Source of the DNA: Rhizobacter sp.
GTDB taxonomy: Bacteria > Pseudomonadota > Gammaproteobacteria > Burkholderiales > Burkholderiaceae_C
Reading direction: 5' to 3'
Assembly (NCBI GenBank): GCA_017986065.1
Contig: JAGNWJ010000006.1
Span: 14,259-50,806 of the forward strand
Length of the DNA stretch: 36,548 nt
Shown here: positions 1 to 9,028 of the stretch, in pieces
How the letters are laid out: every line of letters starts with the position of its first letter
How positions within the stretch are numbered: the stretch's first letter is position 1
Notes under the pieces: generated by a model
The model's input: the letters and a program-made list of their open reading frames with translations, nothing else
The model's database searches: none
Told to the model about the DNA's origin: nothing
Translations under genes and position numbers: made by a program

Positions 1-137
1 CCCCGGATCGGCTGCAGTTCATCCAGGATCACCGCAGCGGCAACCACCGGGCCCGCAAGCGGCCCGCGCCCGGCCTCGTCCACCCCGGCCATCAGGCCCG
101 GTGAGTCCCAGCCGAGGCCGAGTTGCTCAGTGCGCAA
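1..137 (-). CDS. rnhB: Ribonuclease HII, N-terminal fragment (runs off the left edge)
   Basis: Only the first ~45 residues are present; the 3' part lies outside the window. The signature [19 protein letters not shown] is clearly visible and includes the conserved acidic DEAGRG motif of RNase HII, which cleaves the RNA strand of RNA-DNA hybrids and removes misincorporated ribonucleotides. The start is uncertain: a TTG at 137 gives about 15 residues before the motif, close to the E. coli arrangement, and overlaps the end of lpxB by 11 bases; an ATG at 92 would begin only two residues before the motif. It is the last visible gene of the lpx operon, and lpxB-rnhB adjacency is common in proteobacteria. 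Confidence 0.85.
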   Translation of the reverse strand, partial: MRTEQLGLGWDSPGLMAGVDEAGRGPLAGPVVAAAVILDELQPIR

Positions 138-1272
138 GGATTGTCTCGATCGCATCGGTGGCGGCCTGCGCAGTGTTGCGGCGCAAGGTGTGGTGCAAGG
201 TGCTGAAGCGTGCGGCCAGCGCCTGGCAGGCTGCGGGGTCATCCAGCCAGGCGCACGCGGCATCGGCCAGATTCGCCGGCGTGGCGGCACCCTGCAGGAA
301 TTCGGGCACGGCGAAATCCTGCAGCAGGATGTTCGGCAATCCGACCCAGGGCTGGTAGTTCATGCGCCTCATGATCTGCGCACTGAGCCAGTGCATCTTG
401 TAAGCAATGACCATCGGTCGCTTGAACAGGGCCGCTTCAAGCGTGGCGGTTCCACTGGCTATCAGCGTCACATCGCAGGCGGCCAGGGCCTCGTGCGAGC
501 AGCCATCGAGCACCCGGATACCCACACCGCCCGCATGCTCGGCCAGCAAAGGTTCGATCATCGAGCGCAGGCCTGGCGCGGCCGGCAGGACGAAGCGCAA
601 TTCGGGACGGCGCCGCTTCATTTCCCGGGCCGCCTCGAGCAGGGTCGGTGCGATGTACTGGATCTCGGAGCGGCGGCTTCCCGGCAGCAATGCGACGACG
701 CTTTCGCCAGCGTCCAACCCGAGTGCGCGTCGGCTGGCGGCACGAGGCACCTCAAGTGGAATCGTATCGGCCAGCGGGTGCCCGACATAGGTTGCCGCGA
801 TCCCGTGCCGGGCGTAGATCTCGGGCTCGAACGGAAAGATGCACAACACATGATCGACGGCGCGCTTGATCTTCTCGATGCGCTCACCGCGCCACGCCCA
901 GATGGACGGGCTGATGAAGTGGACCGTGCGCACCTGGTGCGACTTCAGGCGGGCTTCGAGGTCGAGGTTGAAGTCCGGCGCATCGACGCCGATGAACACA
1001 TCGGGCGGACTCTCCAGCAGCCGCTGGGCCAGGCGATGGCGGATGCGCAGCAGTTCGGGGTAGTGGCGCAGAACCTCGGCATAGCCGCGCACCGCCAGTT
1101 TGTCGCTCGGCCACCAGGCCTCGAATCCCTGTGCAACCATCTTCGGACCGCCAATGCCCATGCTCGCCAGGCCGGGCCAGCGTCGGGTCAGCCCCCCCAG
1201 CAGCAGACCGGCCAGCAGATCTCCAGATGCTTCACCGGCCACCATGGCGAGACGCGGAGCGCGTTCATCCAT
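127..1272 (-). CDS. lpxB: Lipid-A-disaccharide synthase LpxB
   Basis: This glycosyltransferase joins UDP-2,3-diacylglucosamine to lipid X, making the lipid A disaccharide at the inner face of the cytoplasmic membrane. The 381 residues match the usual family length. Visible motifs are the N-terminal [12 protein letters not shown] (residues 11-22), the DAPDFN segment near residues 97-102 that holds the family's catalytic Asp region, and LPGSRRSEI near 196-204 with the conserved Arg at about 200. The ATG start lies 35 bases after the lpxA stop. No strong ribosome binding site is visible, which fits translation from a polycistronic lpx message. Nothing unusual was seen in the protein. Confidence 0.97.
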   Translation of the reverse strand: MDERAPRLAMVAGEASGDLLAGLLLGGLTRRWPGLASMGIGGPKMVAQGFEAWWPSDKLAVRGYAEVLRHYPELLRIRHRLAQRLLESPPDVFIGVDAPDFNLDLEARLKSHQVRTVHFISPSIWAWRGERIEKIKRAVDHVLCIFPFEPEIYARHGIAATYVGHPLADTIPLEVPRAASRRALGLDAGESVVALLPGSRRSEIQYIAPTLLEAAREMKRRRPELRFVLPAAPGLRSMIEPLLAEHAGGVGIRVLDGCSHEALAACDVTLIASGTATLEAALFKRPMVIAYKMHWLSAQIMRRMNYQPWVGLPNILLQDFAVPEFLQGAATPANLADAACAWLDDPAACQALAARFSTLHHTLRRNTAQAATDAIETILAH

Positions 1273-1307
1273 CGCGGCGCAACACAGATCGATGGCCGCA
1301 GGTCGGC

Positions 1308-2096
1308 TCAGCGCACGATACCGCGCTGTGACCTGGCAAGGAACTCGCTCATCACGCCCACGTCCTCCGCAGCTTCGGGTGTGCTGCTCGCCAGATCAGC
1401 AATGGCGGCACGGGCCTGCTCCAACGTGTTTCCCTGGCGATACAGCAGACGGTGCATCTGCTTGACGGCAGCAAGGCGCTCGGGCCCGAAGCCACGACGG
1501 CGCAGGCCCTCGGCATTGAAACCCCGCACCGCCAGCGGATTGCCATCCACCATCATGAAAGGCGGCACATCCTGGGAGACGGCGCTGGCGAAACCGACCA
1601 TCGCATGCGGGCCGACCTTCACGAACTGGTGTATGCCGGTCAGGCCACCAACGATCACCCAGTCGCCCAGATGAACGTGGCCCGCGAGTGTGGCGTTGTT
1701 CGCCAGGATGGTCTGGTTGCCCACCTGGCAATCGTGCGCGATGTGCACGTAAGCCATGATCCAGTTGTCGTCACCTACGGACGTGATGCCCGCGTCCTGT
1801 GAGGTACCGATGTTGAAGGTACAGAACTCGCGGATCGTGTTGCGGTTCCCGATGCGAAGTTCGGTCGGCTCATCCCGGTACTTCTTGTCTTGCGGTACGG
1901 CACCCAGCGAACAGAACTGGAAGATGCGGTTGTCGCAACCGATCGTCGTGCGTCCTTCGATCACGCAGTGAGGACCGATCGTCGTTCCCGCGCCGATGCG
2001 CACCCGTTCACGCACGATGCTGAAGGGCCCGACGCTGACCGAAGCGTGGAGTTCGGCGCCCGGTTCGATGATCGCCGTGGGATGGATCAGGGACAT
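1308..2096 (-). CDS. lpxA: UDP-N-acetylglucosamine O-acyltransferase LpxA
   Basis: LpxA transfers a 3-hydroxyacyl chain from acyl carrier protein to UDP-GlcNAc, the first step of lipid A synthesis, in the cytoplasm. The 262-residue protein shows the hexapeptide-repeat left-handed beta helix across roughly residues 1-185 and a helical C-terminal tail. Catalytic-site histidines are H118 and H121 in the HIAHDC segment (E. coli H122 and H125). Aligning by that segment, the residue at the hydrocarbon-ruler position (E. coli Gly173) is Phe169 within MVGFAS. In known enzymes a bulky residue here shortens the accepted acyl chain, so a C10 preference is inferred. It lies between fabZ and lpxB with gaps of about 35 bases. 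Confidence 0.97.
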   Translation of the reverse strand: MSLIHPTAIIEPGAELHASVSVGPFSIVRERVRIGAGTTIGPHCVIEGRTTIGCDNRIFQFCSLGAVPQDKKYRDEPTELRIGNRNTIREFCTFNIGTSQDAGITSVGDDNWIMAYVHIAHDCQVGNQTILANNATLAGHVHLGDWVIVGGLTGIHQFVKVGPHAMVGFASAVSQDVPPFMMVDGNPLAVRGFNAEGLRRRGFGPERLAAVKQMHRLLYRQGNTLEQARAAIADLASSTPEAAEDVGVMSEFLARSQRGIVR

Positions 2097-2130
2097 GGGA
2101 CAGGCCCGTTCGACGCCAGCGTCTTCGCGT

Positions 2131-2577
2131 TCAGATGGCCTTGCGCACCACCGTGCACATCAGGTCGGCCTCTACAGCCAGTTCACCATCGACGGTGCCG
2201 CGCGCCTTGAACTTGAACATGCCGGACTTCTGCCGATCCAGCTTGACCTCAAGCATCAACTGATCGCCGGGCTCGACCGGTCGCTTGAACCGCGCCCCGT
2301 CGATGCCCGCGAAATAGAACAGCGCGTTTTCCTCCATCGAGATATCCAATGTCTCGAATCCCAGGATCGCTGCCGCCTGGGCCAGCGCTTCGATCATCAG
2401 CACGCCGGGCATCACCGGGCGCTGGGGGAAATGACCACTGAAGTACGGTTCGTTGATGCTGACGTTCTTGAGCGCCCGGATGAAATCGTTCTTCTTCAGT
2501 TCAAGCACGCGATCGACCAGGAGGATCGGATAGCGATGTGGAATCTTCTTCAGGATTTCGTGAATGTCCATCGTCAT
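2131..2577 (-). CDS. fabZ: 3-hydroxyacyl-ACP dehydratase FabZ
   Basis: FabZ dehydrates (3R)-hydroxyacyl-ACP to trans-2-enoyl-ACP in fatty acid elongation. It competes with LpxA and LpxD for the hydroxyacyl-ACP pool, so its place between lpxD and lpxA is functionally sensible. The 148-residue hot-dog-fold protein contains [11 protein letters not shown] (residues 14-24) and [20 protein letters not shown] (residues 48-67), with the catalytic His at 49 and Glu at 63. Its ATG overlaps the lpxD stop codon by 4 bases, indicating translational coupling. A second in-frame ATG two codons later (at 2571) is an alternative start. Confidence 0.97.
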   Translation of the reverse strand: MTMDIHEILKKIPHRYPILLVDRVLELKKNDFIRALKNVSINEPYFSGHFPQRPVMPGVLMIEALAQAAAILGFETLDISMEENALFYFAGIDGARFKRPVEPGDQLMLEVKLDRQKSGMFKFKARGTVDGELAVEADLMCTVVRKAI

Positions 2578-3638
2578 GACGGTTTGATCTCGTTGTTCTT
2601 TTCCAGCGCACGAATGCGGTCACGCAATTGGTGCAATTGACGCAGGGTCGCCGCGTTTTTCTCCCACGAAGCATTGTCATCGATGGGAAACAGGCCGGTG
2701 TACAGGCCCGGCTTCAGCAGTGAGCGCGTGGCCGAAGAGCGAGGACCGATATGGACATGGTCGGCAATCGTCACGTGCCCGGCCACCCCGGCACCTCCGG
2801 CGAGCGTGCAGTGCGCGCCGATGTGTGTGCTCCCGGATACCGCAGCCGTGGCCGCCATCGCGGTGTGCGCACCAACGTGCACGTTGTGGGCAATCTGCAC
2901 CAGGTTGTCCAGCTTGACACCGTCCTCGATGACGGTGTCCTCGAGCGCCCCCCGGTCGATGCAGGTGTTTGCACCGATCTCGACGTCGTCGCCGATGCGC
3001 ACGCCACCGAGTTGCTCGATCTTTTCCCAGCGGCCCGCATTTGGCGCGAAGCCGAATCCGTCCGCGCCGATCACGGCACCGCTGTGAACGACACCACGAG
3101 CGCCGATATGACATCGCGCGCCCAGCACCACCTGGGGCGCGAGCCGGGTCAGACTGCCGACCGACGCACCGGCGCCCACGAAGCACTGCGCGCCGATCTC
3201 CGCACCGTCGCCGATCACGGCGTTCTGCTCGATGACGGCGAGCGCCCCGATCGAAACGTCGCTGCCGATTCGCGCCAGCGGATCCACCACAGCGCTCGGA
3301 TGTACCCGGCAAGCGCCGGAATCCCGCATGCGCGCCGCCCACAGTTGCGTGAGCTTCGCAAAGCAGAGGTAGGGATCGCGTGCGATCAGGGCATCACCGC
3401 GCTGCACGGCAGTATCCCGGTGCACCGCAGACACGATCACGCATCCCGCCTTCGTATCGGCAAGCTGCGAGAGGTAGCGAGGGTTGGAGAGGAAGGAGAT
3501 CGCGTCCGGCGTCGCGCTGTCGAGCGGGGATATCCGGGAGATGATCCTTGCCGGATCACCGATCAGTTCGGCGCCAAGTTGCGCCGCAAGATCGCCTAGC
3601 GCAAACCGTGGATCCGAATCACTTGGCACCCTGAGCAT
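2574..3638 (-). CDS. lpxD: UDP-3-O-acylglucosamine N-acyltransferase LpxD
   Basis: LpxD adds the second, amide-linked 3-hydroxyacyl chain to UDP-3-O-acyl-glucosamine in lipid A synthesis. The 354 residues show the N-terminal uridine-binding domain (to about 105), a long hexapeptide-repeat beta helix (about 110-315) and a short charged C-terminal helix. The conserved catalytic histidine is at about residue 251 in QIAHNVHVG. The ATG start at 3638 lies inside skp, giving a 20-base overlap, longer than the 4-base overlaps elsewhere in this operon. A GTG three codons later (3629) would shorten the overlap. The stop overlaps the fabZ start. Confidence 0.97.
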   Translation of the reverse strand: MLRVPSDSDPRFALGDLAAQLGAELIGDPARIISRISPLDSATPDAISFLSNPRYLSQLADTKAGCVIVSAVHRDTAVQRGDALIARDPYLCFAKLTQLWAARMRDSGACRVHPSAVVDPLARIGSDVSIGALAVIEQNAVIGDGAEIGAQCFVGAGASVGSLTRLAPQVVLGARCHIGARGVVHSGAVIGADGFGFAPNAGRWEKIEQLGGVRIGDDVEIGANTCIDRGALEDTVIEDGVKLDNLVQIAHNVHVGAHTAMAATAAVSGSTHIGAHCTLAGGAGVAGHVTIADHVHIGPRSSATRSLLKPGLYTGLFPIDDNASWEKNAATLRQLHQLRDRIRALEKNNEIKPS

Positions 3639-4134
3639 TCAGCGCCTTGACAACCTTGTCGGTGATGTCGATCTTCGGTCCGGCGAACACCGCCTCCTGA
3701 ATGATGAGGTCGTACTTCTCAGATTCGAAGATCTGCTTGATGACCTTGTTTGCCCGATCGACAACGGCAGACAACTCCTCGTTCTTGCGCTGGGTCAGAT
3801 CTTCCTGGAACTCGCGCCGCTTGCGCTGGAACTCGCGGTCCTGCTCGACCAGGTCGCGCTGACGGCGGCTGCGCTCGGACTCCGACAGCGTCGGCGCTTC
3901 CTTCTCGAGCTTTTCGCTGTTCGCCTTCAGCTTGCCTGCGAGATCAGCCATGTCCTTGTCGCGCTTGGCGAACTCGGCCTCGAGCTTGGCTTGCGCTGTC
4001 TTCGCCGGGATCGCCTCGCGCAGCACACGGTCGCTGTTGACGTAGCCGATCTTGACTTCCTCGGCATGAGCTGAGCATGTGAACGCCAACACCACCGACG
4101 CGGCCAACGCGCTCTTAAGTAACCTGTTCATCAA
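3619..4134 (-). CDS. skp: Periplasmic outer-membrane protein chaperone Skp/OmpH
   Basis: Skp is a trimeric periplasmic chaperone that holds unfolded outer-membrane proteins and delivers them towards the BAM complex. The 171-residue precursor starts with a signal peptide ending in the cleavage-type sequence SAHA (residues 21-24), followed by the family core [17 protein letters not shown] long, highly charged helical region (about 45-135) forms the coiled-coil arms. Its ATG overlaps the bamA stop codon by 4 bases, and its 3' end overlaps lpxD. The location directly behind bamA is the conserved proteobacterial arrangement and supports the assignment. Confidence 0.96.
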   Translation of the reverse strand: MMNRLLKSALAASVVLAFTCSAHAEEVKIGYVNSDRVLREAIPAKTAQAKLEAEFAKRDKDMADLAGKLKANSEKLEKEAPTLSESERSRRQRDLVEQDREFQRKRREFQEDLTQRKNEELSAVVDRANKVIKQIFESEKYDLIIQEAVFAGPKIDITDKVVKALNAQGAK

Positions 4135-6446
4135 AACGCGGTCCCGAGTTGAAATTGAAGACGCTGGATTCTATCTGTTGGCTCTTTCTTGATCGGCGTG
4201 CCGTAACTGACCTTCAACGGTCCGACAGGTGACACCCAGCTCACGCCAAGGCCCACCGACGCCCGCAGGCTGTCCACGGTCATCTTGTCGCTGACGGCCC
4301 AGACGTTGCCGACGTCGGTGTACGCAAACCAGCGCAGGGTCCGATCGTTCCCGGTTCCGGGCAGCGGCAGGTAGAGCTCGCCGTTGATGTTGAGCCTGCG
4401 GTTGCCGCCGAGGTAAGCGCCGAGGTTGTCGACGCCACCCAGCGATCCCTGGTCGAAACCGCGGACAGTGCCGAGACCACCACCGAAGAAGTTCTTGAAG
4501 ATCGGGTATGGACGTCCACCCAGACCCTTGCCGTAACCGAATTCGGCGTTCAGTCCCAAGGTGACCCGCTGGAAAGGATTGAAGTACTCCTGGAACTGGA
4601 GATTGGCGCGCATGTACCTCTGGTCTCCCAGCAGACCCAGGTCGACGTTGACGCGCTGGAAGCGGCCGCGGGTGGGAACCAGCGCACTGTCGCGCTGGTC
4701 GCGCGTCCAGCCTATCGTCAGCGGCACCGACGAACTGGTGGATCCGAATTGCTCGCGGTACCGGAAGTAGCTGTCGGGCAGGTTGTTGGTGCCCTGGATC
4801 TCGGTGCGTTCGTAGCCGATGCCGAAGAACACTGTGTCGTACTCGCTGAATGGCACCCCGAAGCGCACCGAACCTCCGGGGGTCACCAGCTTGTAATCCT
4901 CGCCCTGGCTGTTCAGCGGCGAGGACGTACGGTAATAGAGATCAAATGCGCGCGAGATGCCATCGACGGTGAAGTAGGGATCGATCGTGCTCAGAACGAT
5001 GGTTCTCTGCGACTTGCTGGTGTTGAACTCGAGACCCAGGTAATTGCCCGTCCCGAACACGTTCTCCTGCTTGACCGATGCGGTCAGGGAAATCTTGTCC
5101 GCGCTGGAGAATCCGGCGCCCAGCAACAGGTTGCCTGTGGGCTTCTCCTTGATGGTCAGGATCAGATCGACCTGGTCGGAGGTGCCGGGCACCTCGTTGG
5201 TGTCGATGTTGACGTCGCTGAAGTACCCGAGCCGGTCGACACGATCGCGCGACAGCTTGATCCTGTTGCCGTCGTACCAGGACGACTCGAACTGGCGGAA
5301 CTCGCGTCGGACCACCTCATCGCGCGTGCGTGCGTTGCCGGCCACGCTGATGCGACGCACGTAGACGCGGCGCTGGGGGTTGGCAACCAGCGTCAGATCG
5401 ACGCGGCCATTGACCCGGTCGATCTCTGGACGAGCCTCGATCCGCGCGAATGCGTAGCCGAAGGTGCCGAATCGCTCGGTGAACGCCTTGGTGGTTTCCG
5501 CGACCGCTTCGGCGCGGTACGGCTCGCCCGGCTTGATGGTGACGAGCGACTTGAAGTCGTCTTCCTTGGACAGGTACTCGCCTTCAAGCTTGACCGAGGT
5601 GACGGTGTAGGCCTGACCCTCGTTCACGTTGATCGTGATGGTGATGTCCTGCTTGTCGGGAGAAATGGCGACCTGCGTCGACTCGACGTTGAACTCGAGA
5701 TAGCCGCGGTTCAGGTAGTACGCGCGCAGGGTCTCGAGGTCGGCATTCAGCTTGGCGCGCGAATAGCGGTTCGCCTTGGTGTACCAGGTCAACCAGCCAC
5801 CATCGTTCAGTTCGAGCAAGTCCTTCAGGGAGCTCTCGCTGAACGCGGTATTGCCGAGGATCCGCAGTTCCTTGATCTTGGCCGCCGACCCTTCGCTGAT
5901 GTTGAATGTCACGTTGACGCGGTTGCGCTCCATCGGCGTCACGGTGGTCACGACCTCGACGCCGTAGAGGCTGCGGCTGAGGTACTGGCGCTTCAGTTCC
6001 TGCTCGGCGCGGTCCGCCAGAGCCTTGTCGAAAGGCTGCCCCTCGCCGACACCGAAATCCTTCAGTGCCTTGACGAGCGCGTCTTTCTCGAACTCCTTGG
6101 CCCCGACGAAATCGATGCTCCCGATGACGGAGCGTTCGTCAACGATCACCACGACAACCGATCCGTCGATCTGGATGCGCACGTCCTTGAACAACCCGGT
6201 TGCAAACAAGGCCCGCAGCGCTGCCACGCCCTTCTCGTCGGTGTAGGTGTCGCCAATGCGAAAGGGCAACGACGCGAACACGGTGCCTGCATCACTGCGT
6301 TGCAGGCCCTCCACGCGGATGTCGACCAGCTTGAACGGTTCGACCGCCCAGGCCGAGCCAGCCTGCAATGCTGTGGCCAGAGCCAGGCAGATCAGCGAGG
6401 GGCGAAACGAGGTCAAGCTGGAAGGAAAACGCAAGGTGGGTCGCAT
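4131..6446 (-). CDS. bamA: Outer membrane protein assembly factor BamA
   Basis: BamA is the essential core of the beta-barrel assembly machine in the outer membrane. The 771 residues comprise a signal peptide (about 1-34, ending SAWA), a periplasmic part long enough for five POTRA domains (about 36-430), and a 16-stranded barrel. The conserved VRGF motif of the loop that seals the barrel is at residues 661-664, and the chain ends in phenylalanine, the normal C-terminal signal for outer-membrane proteins. It begins only 8 bases after rseP and its stop overlaps the skp start. The ribosome binding site is weak, so coupling to rseP translation is likely. Confidence 0.98.
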   Translation of the reverse strand: MRPTLRFPSSLTSFRPSLICLALATALQAGSAWAVEPFKLVDIRVEGLQRSDAGTVFASLPFRIGDTYTDEKGVAALRALFATGLFKDVRIQIDGSVVVVIVDERSVIGSIDFVGAKEFEKDALVKALKDFGVGEGQPFDKALADRAEQELKRQYLSRSLYGVEVVTTVTPMERNRVNVTFNISEGSAAKIKELRILGNTAFSESSLKDLLELNDGGWLTWYTKANRYSRAKLNADLETLRAYYLNRGYLEFNVESTQVAISPDKQDITITINVNEGQAYTVTSVKLEGEYLSKEDDFKSLVTIKPGEPYRAEAVAETTKAFTERFGTFGYAFARIEARPEIDRVNGRVDLTLVANPQRRVYVRRISVAGNARTRDEVVRREFRQFESSWYDGNRIKLSRDRVDRLGYFSDVNIDTNEVPGTSDQVDLILTIKEKPTGNLLLGAGFSSADKISLTASVKQENVFGTGNYLGLEFNTSKSQRTIVLSTIDPYFTVDGISRAFDLYYRTSSPLNSQGEDYKLVTPGGSVRFGVPFSEYDTVFFGIGYERTEIQGTNNLPDSYFRYREQFGSTSSSVPLTIGWTRDQRDSALVPTRGRFQRVNVDLGLLGDQRYMRANLQFQEYFNPFQRVTLGLNAEFGYGKGLGGRPYPIFKNFFGGGLGTVRGFDQGSLGGVDNLGAYLGGNRRLNINGELYLPLPGTGNDRTLRWFAYTDVGNVWAVSDKMTVDSLRASVGLGVSWVSPVGPLKVSYGTPIKKEPTDRIQRLQFQLGTAF

Positions 6447-6454
6447 AGGAGAGA

Positions 6455-7825
6455 TCAGTGCAGGCCCATCAGTCGGGCCACGTCGTTGAAGAGAGCAATG
6501 GACATCAGCGTCAGCATGATGGCCACCCCCCCGCGCTGCAGGCGTTCAAGCCACAAGTCCGGAACAGGACGCCCCGTCATCGCTTCAAAAAGATGGTACA
6601 TGAGGTGCCCACCGTCGAGCATGGGCAGCGGCAGCAGATTCAGCACGCCGAGGCTGATGCTCACGACGGCCAGGAATCCGAGGTAGTAGGCGAATCCGAC
6701 GCGCACCGATTGCCCTGCGTAGTCGGCAATCGTCAGCGGCCCGGTGAGGTTCTTCAGCGAAGCCTCCCCGATCACCATGCGTCCGAACATCTTCAGCGTC
6801 AGCCATGAGGTGTTCCATGTACGGGTGATGGCACGCGACAAGCCGTCAATGAATCCGTAGCTCACCATCACCATCTCGGGCGGCCCGCCAATGAATGCCT
6901 CGATGCGGCCGATGCGACGCTCGCCATCGATGAGTGCAACAGGCTGGACCACGAGATCGATGACCTGCCCCGCCCGCTCGACTCGCCATTGCTGTGGCGC
7001 CGGGTCAGAGGCCGTGGCACTTGCACGGATGCGCTCGCGCAGGCTTGCGGCATCTGGGATGACATCCCCGTCGACCGAAAGCACCCGGTCTCCCGCACGA
7101 ACGCCGCCTGTGGCAGCAGGACCGGCCGGCTTGACCTCGCCCATCACGGGCTCGGTGTAGACACCGCCCAGACCGATGCGGCGGATCAATTGGGCATCGA
7201 GCTCACGCCCCTCGAGTCGCTCGAGCGGAAGCAGCACGCTGCGCTCATGCTGCCCGCGGGCATCACTGACGCGCAGATGCAGGCTCTCGTTCTCGAGCAC
7301 CGCCTGGGTGACTCTCCAGACGAAGTCGGTCATCGACCGCACCTCGTTCCAATCCTCTCCGTCGGTGGACGTTGCCTGCACCCAATCACCAGACTGGAGT
7401 CCGGCATCGGCGGCGACGCTCTGGGCCAACGGCGCTGCCAGCACCGCCTTGGGCTCGTCCATGCCGATCCAGTGCGCAGCGGCATACAGAACGACCGCGA
7501 GCAGCAGGTTGGCAAGAGGCCCGGCGGCGACGATCGCAGAGCGCTTCCAGAGCGTCTGCCTGGTGAAGGCACGGCCCAGTTCCGATGCAGCGACAGGTCC
7601 CTCGCGCTCGTCGAGCATGCGCACGTAGCCGCCCAGTGGAAGCGCCGACAACACGAACTCGGTACTGTCGGGATGGGACTGATGCCGCCACACCACACGG
7701 CCGAAACCGACCGAGAAACGCAGCACCTTGACGCCACAGGCCACCGCCACGCGGTAGTGGCCGTACTCGTGAATGACGATCAGCAAGCCGAGCGTCAGCG
7801 CGAACGCCAGCACGGTGGTGATCAT
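6455..7825 (-). CDS. rseP: Site-2 intramembrane zinc metalloprotease RseP
   Basis: RseP cleaves the membrane anchor of anti-sigma factors such as RseA (releasing sigma E) and remnant signal peptides. The 456-residue protein shows the zinc-binding HEYGH motif at residues 19-23 within the first membrane segment, two central PDZ-like regions (about 110-300), and the second active-site motif LDGG at about 403-406 followed by a C-terminal membrane segment. The ATG at 7825 is chosen over an upstream in-frame start at 7906 because it overlaps the dxr stop by 4 bases and puts HExxH at the standard position. The dxr-rseP-bamA-skp-lpx order is conserved. Confidence 0.96.
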   Translation of the reverse strand: MITTVLAFALTLGLLIVIHEYGHYRVAVACGVKVLRFSVGFGRVVWRHQSHPDSTEFVLSALPLGGYVRMLDEREGPVAASELGRAFTRQTLWKRSAIVAAGPLANLLLAVVLYAAAHWIGMDEPKAVLAAPLAQSVAADAGLQSGDWVQATSTDGEDWNEVRSMTDFVWRVTQAVLENESLHLRVSDARGQHERSVLLPLERLEGRELDAQLIRRIGLGGVYTEPVMGEVKPAGPAATGGVRAGDRVLSVDGDVIPDAASLRERIRASATASDPAPQQWRVERAGQVIDLVVQPVALIDGERRIGRIEAFIGGPPEMVMVSYGFIDGLSRAITRTWNTSWLTLKMFGRMVIGEASLKNLTGPLTIADYAGQSVRVGFAYYLGFLAVVSISLGVLNLLPLPMLDGGHLMYHLFEAMTGRPVPDLWLERLQRGGVAIMLTLMSIALFNDVARLMGLH

Positions 7826-9027
7826 CGCGAAAGCCTTTCCACCTGACTTGACGCTGCGCGACGCACCCGTGAGTCGAGCCCGATCAGACCCTCGACGGAA
7901 CTGCACTCGTCGTGTTCCGGCAGCACCGCCTCCAGGGTGCGGGCGTTGACCTGGTGTATGCCCTCGAATCCGATGGCGCCGGCCAGAAACGCCGCAACCG
8001 CCACTTCATTGGCGGCATTCAACACGGCCGTGCTGCCCTCCGGCCCACGCAACGTCTCCCACGCCAGCGGCAACCCGGGGTAGCGCTGGAAGTCGGCCGG
8101 CTCGAACGTCAGTGCGGACAGGGAAGGAAAGTCGAGCAAGCCGGCACCCGAAGTCATCCGCTCCGGAAACGACAGTCCATAGGCAATCGGCACGCGCATG
8201 TCAGGCGTGCCCATCTGCGCCAGCACCGAATGGTCGCGACATACAACCATCGAATGCACGATGCTCTGCGGGTGAATGACGACCTTGATCTGCTCCGGCG
8301 TCAGGTCGAACAGCCAGCGGGCCTCGATCACCTCGAGGGCCTTGTTCATCATCGTCGCCGAGTCGACCGAGATCTTGCGACCCATGACCCAGTTGGGGTG
8401 CGCGCAGGCCTGATCCGGTGTCACGCTGGACAGCGTGTTCAGGTCACGCGTGCGGAACGGGCCGCCTGAGGCTGTCAGGATGATGTGGTCGATGCGGGCA
8501 CCCCAGATGCTGCGGTCTTCGGGCAGGCACTGGAAGATCGCCGAATGCTCGCTGTCGATAGGCAGCAAATGGGCACCGCCTTCGCGCACTGCCGTGATGA
8601 ACAACGCCCCGCCAACCACCAGTGCCTCCTTGTTGGCCAGCATCAGGCGCTTGCCGGCACGCGCAGCAGCCAGGCACGGAGGCAAGCCGGCTGCGCCAAC
8701 GATCGCAGCCATCACCGCATCGACCTCGGGATGCGCGGCCATTTCGCACAGCGCCTGCGGGCCGACCAGCACGGCGGTGTCGCTGCCCGCATCTCGAAGC
8801 TGCGCCTGCAGCATCTGCGCCGGGCCAGATTCGGGCAGCACCGCAAATTTCGGGCGCCATGCAATGCACTGCGCCAGCAGTTCCTCGACACGATGATGAG
8901 CGGTCAACGCGAAGACCTCGAAGCGCTCGGGATGTCGGGACAGCACGTCGAGCGTGCTGGTTCCGATGGATCCGGTCGACCCGAGGATGCAGATGCGCAA
9001 GCGACTGCCGGCGTTCTCGTTGCTCAT
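7822..9027 (-). CDS. dxr: 1-deoxy-D-xylulose 5-phosphate reductoisomerase Dxr (IspC)
   Basis: Dxr converts 1-deoxy-D-xylulose 5-phosphate to 2-C-methyl-D-erythritol 4-phosphate with NADPH and a divalent metal, the committed step of the MEP isoprenoid pathway. The 401 residues show the NADPH-binding motif GSTGSIGTSTLDV near residues 16-28 and the metal-binding segment LLPIDSEHSAIFQCL in the catalytic domain. A GVDSRVR-like segment near the C-terminus belongs to the helical domain. It starts with ATG one base after the cdsA stop and overlaps rseP by 4 bases. With uppS two genes upstream, the cluster links isoprenoid supply to envelope synthesis. Confidence 0.97.
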   Translation of the reverse strand: MSNENAGSRLRICILGSTGSIGTSTLDVLSRHPERFEVFALTAHHRVEELLAQCIAWRPKFAVLPESGPAQMLQAQLRDAGSDTAVLVGPQALCEMAAHPEVDAVMAAIVGAAGLPPCLAAARAGKRLMLANKEALVVGGALFITAVREGGAHLLPIDSEHSAIFQCLPEDRSIWGARIDHIILTASGGPFRTRDLNTLSSVTPDQACAHPNWVMGRKISVDSATMMNKALEVIEARWLFDLTPEQIKVVIHPQSIVHSMVVCRDHSVLAQMGTPDMRVPIAYGLSFPERMTSGAGLLDFPSLSALTFEPADFQRYPGLPLAWETLRGPEGSTAVLNAANEVAVAAFLAGAIGFEGIHQVNARTLEAVLPEHDECSSVEGLIGLDSRVRRAASSQVERLSR

Positions 9028-9028
9028 G

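Noticed and set aside
4749..6686. Long plus-strand open frame (645 codons) opposite bamA
   Set aside because: It is antisense to a gene with unmistakable BamA motifs, shows no domain of its own, and long antisense frames are expected in high-GC coding DNA. The same applies to plus-strand frames at 130-1674, 2751-3599, 10804-11997, 17730-19148, 20008-21432, 25453-26511, 26495-28237 and 33328-34845.
7826..7906. Longer N-terminus for RseP
   Set aside because: The extra 27 residues are Arg/Ser-rich, lie within dxr, and would displace the HExxH motif from its usual place near residue 20.
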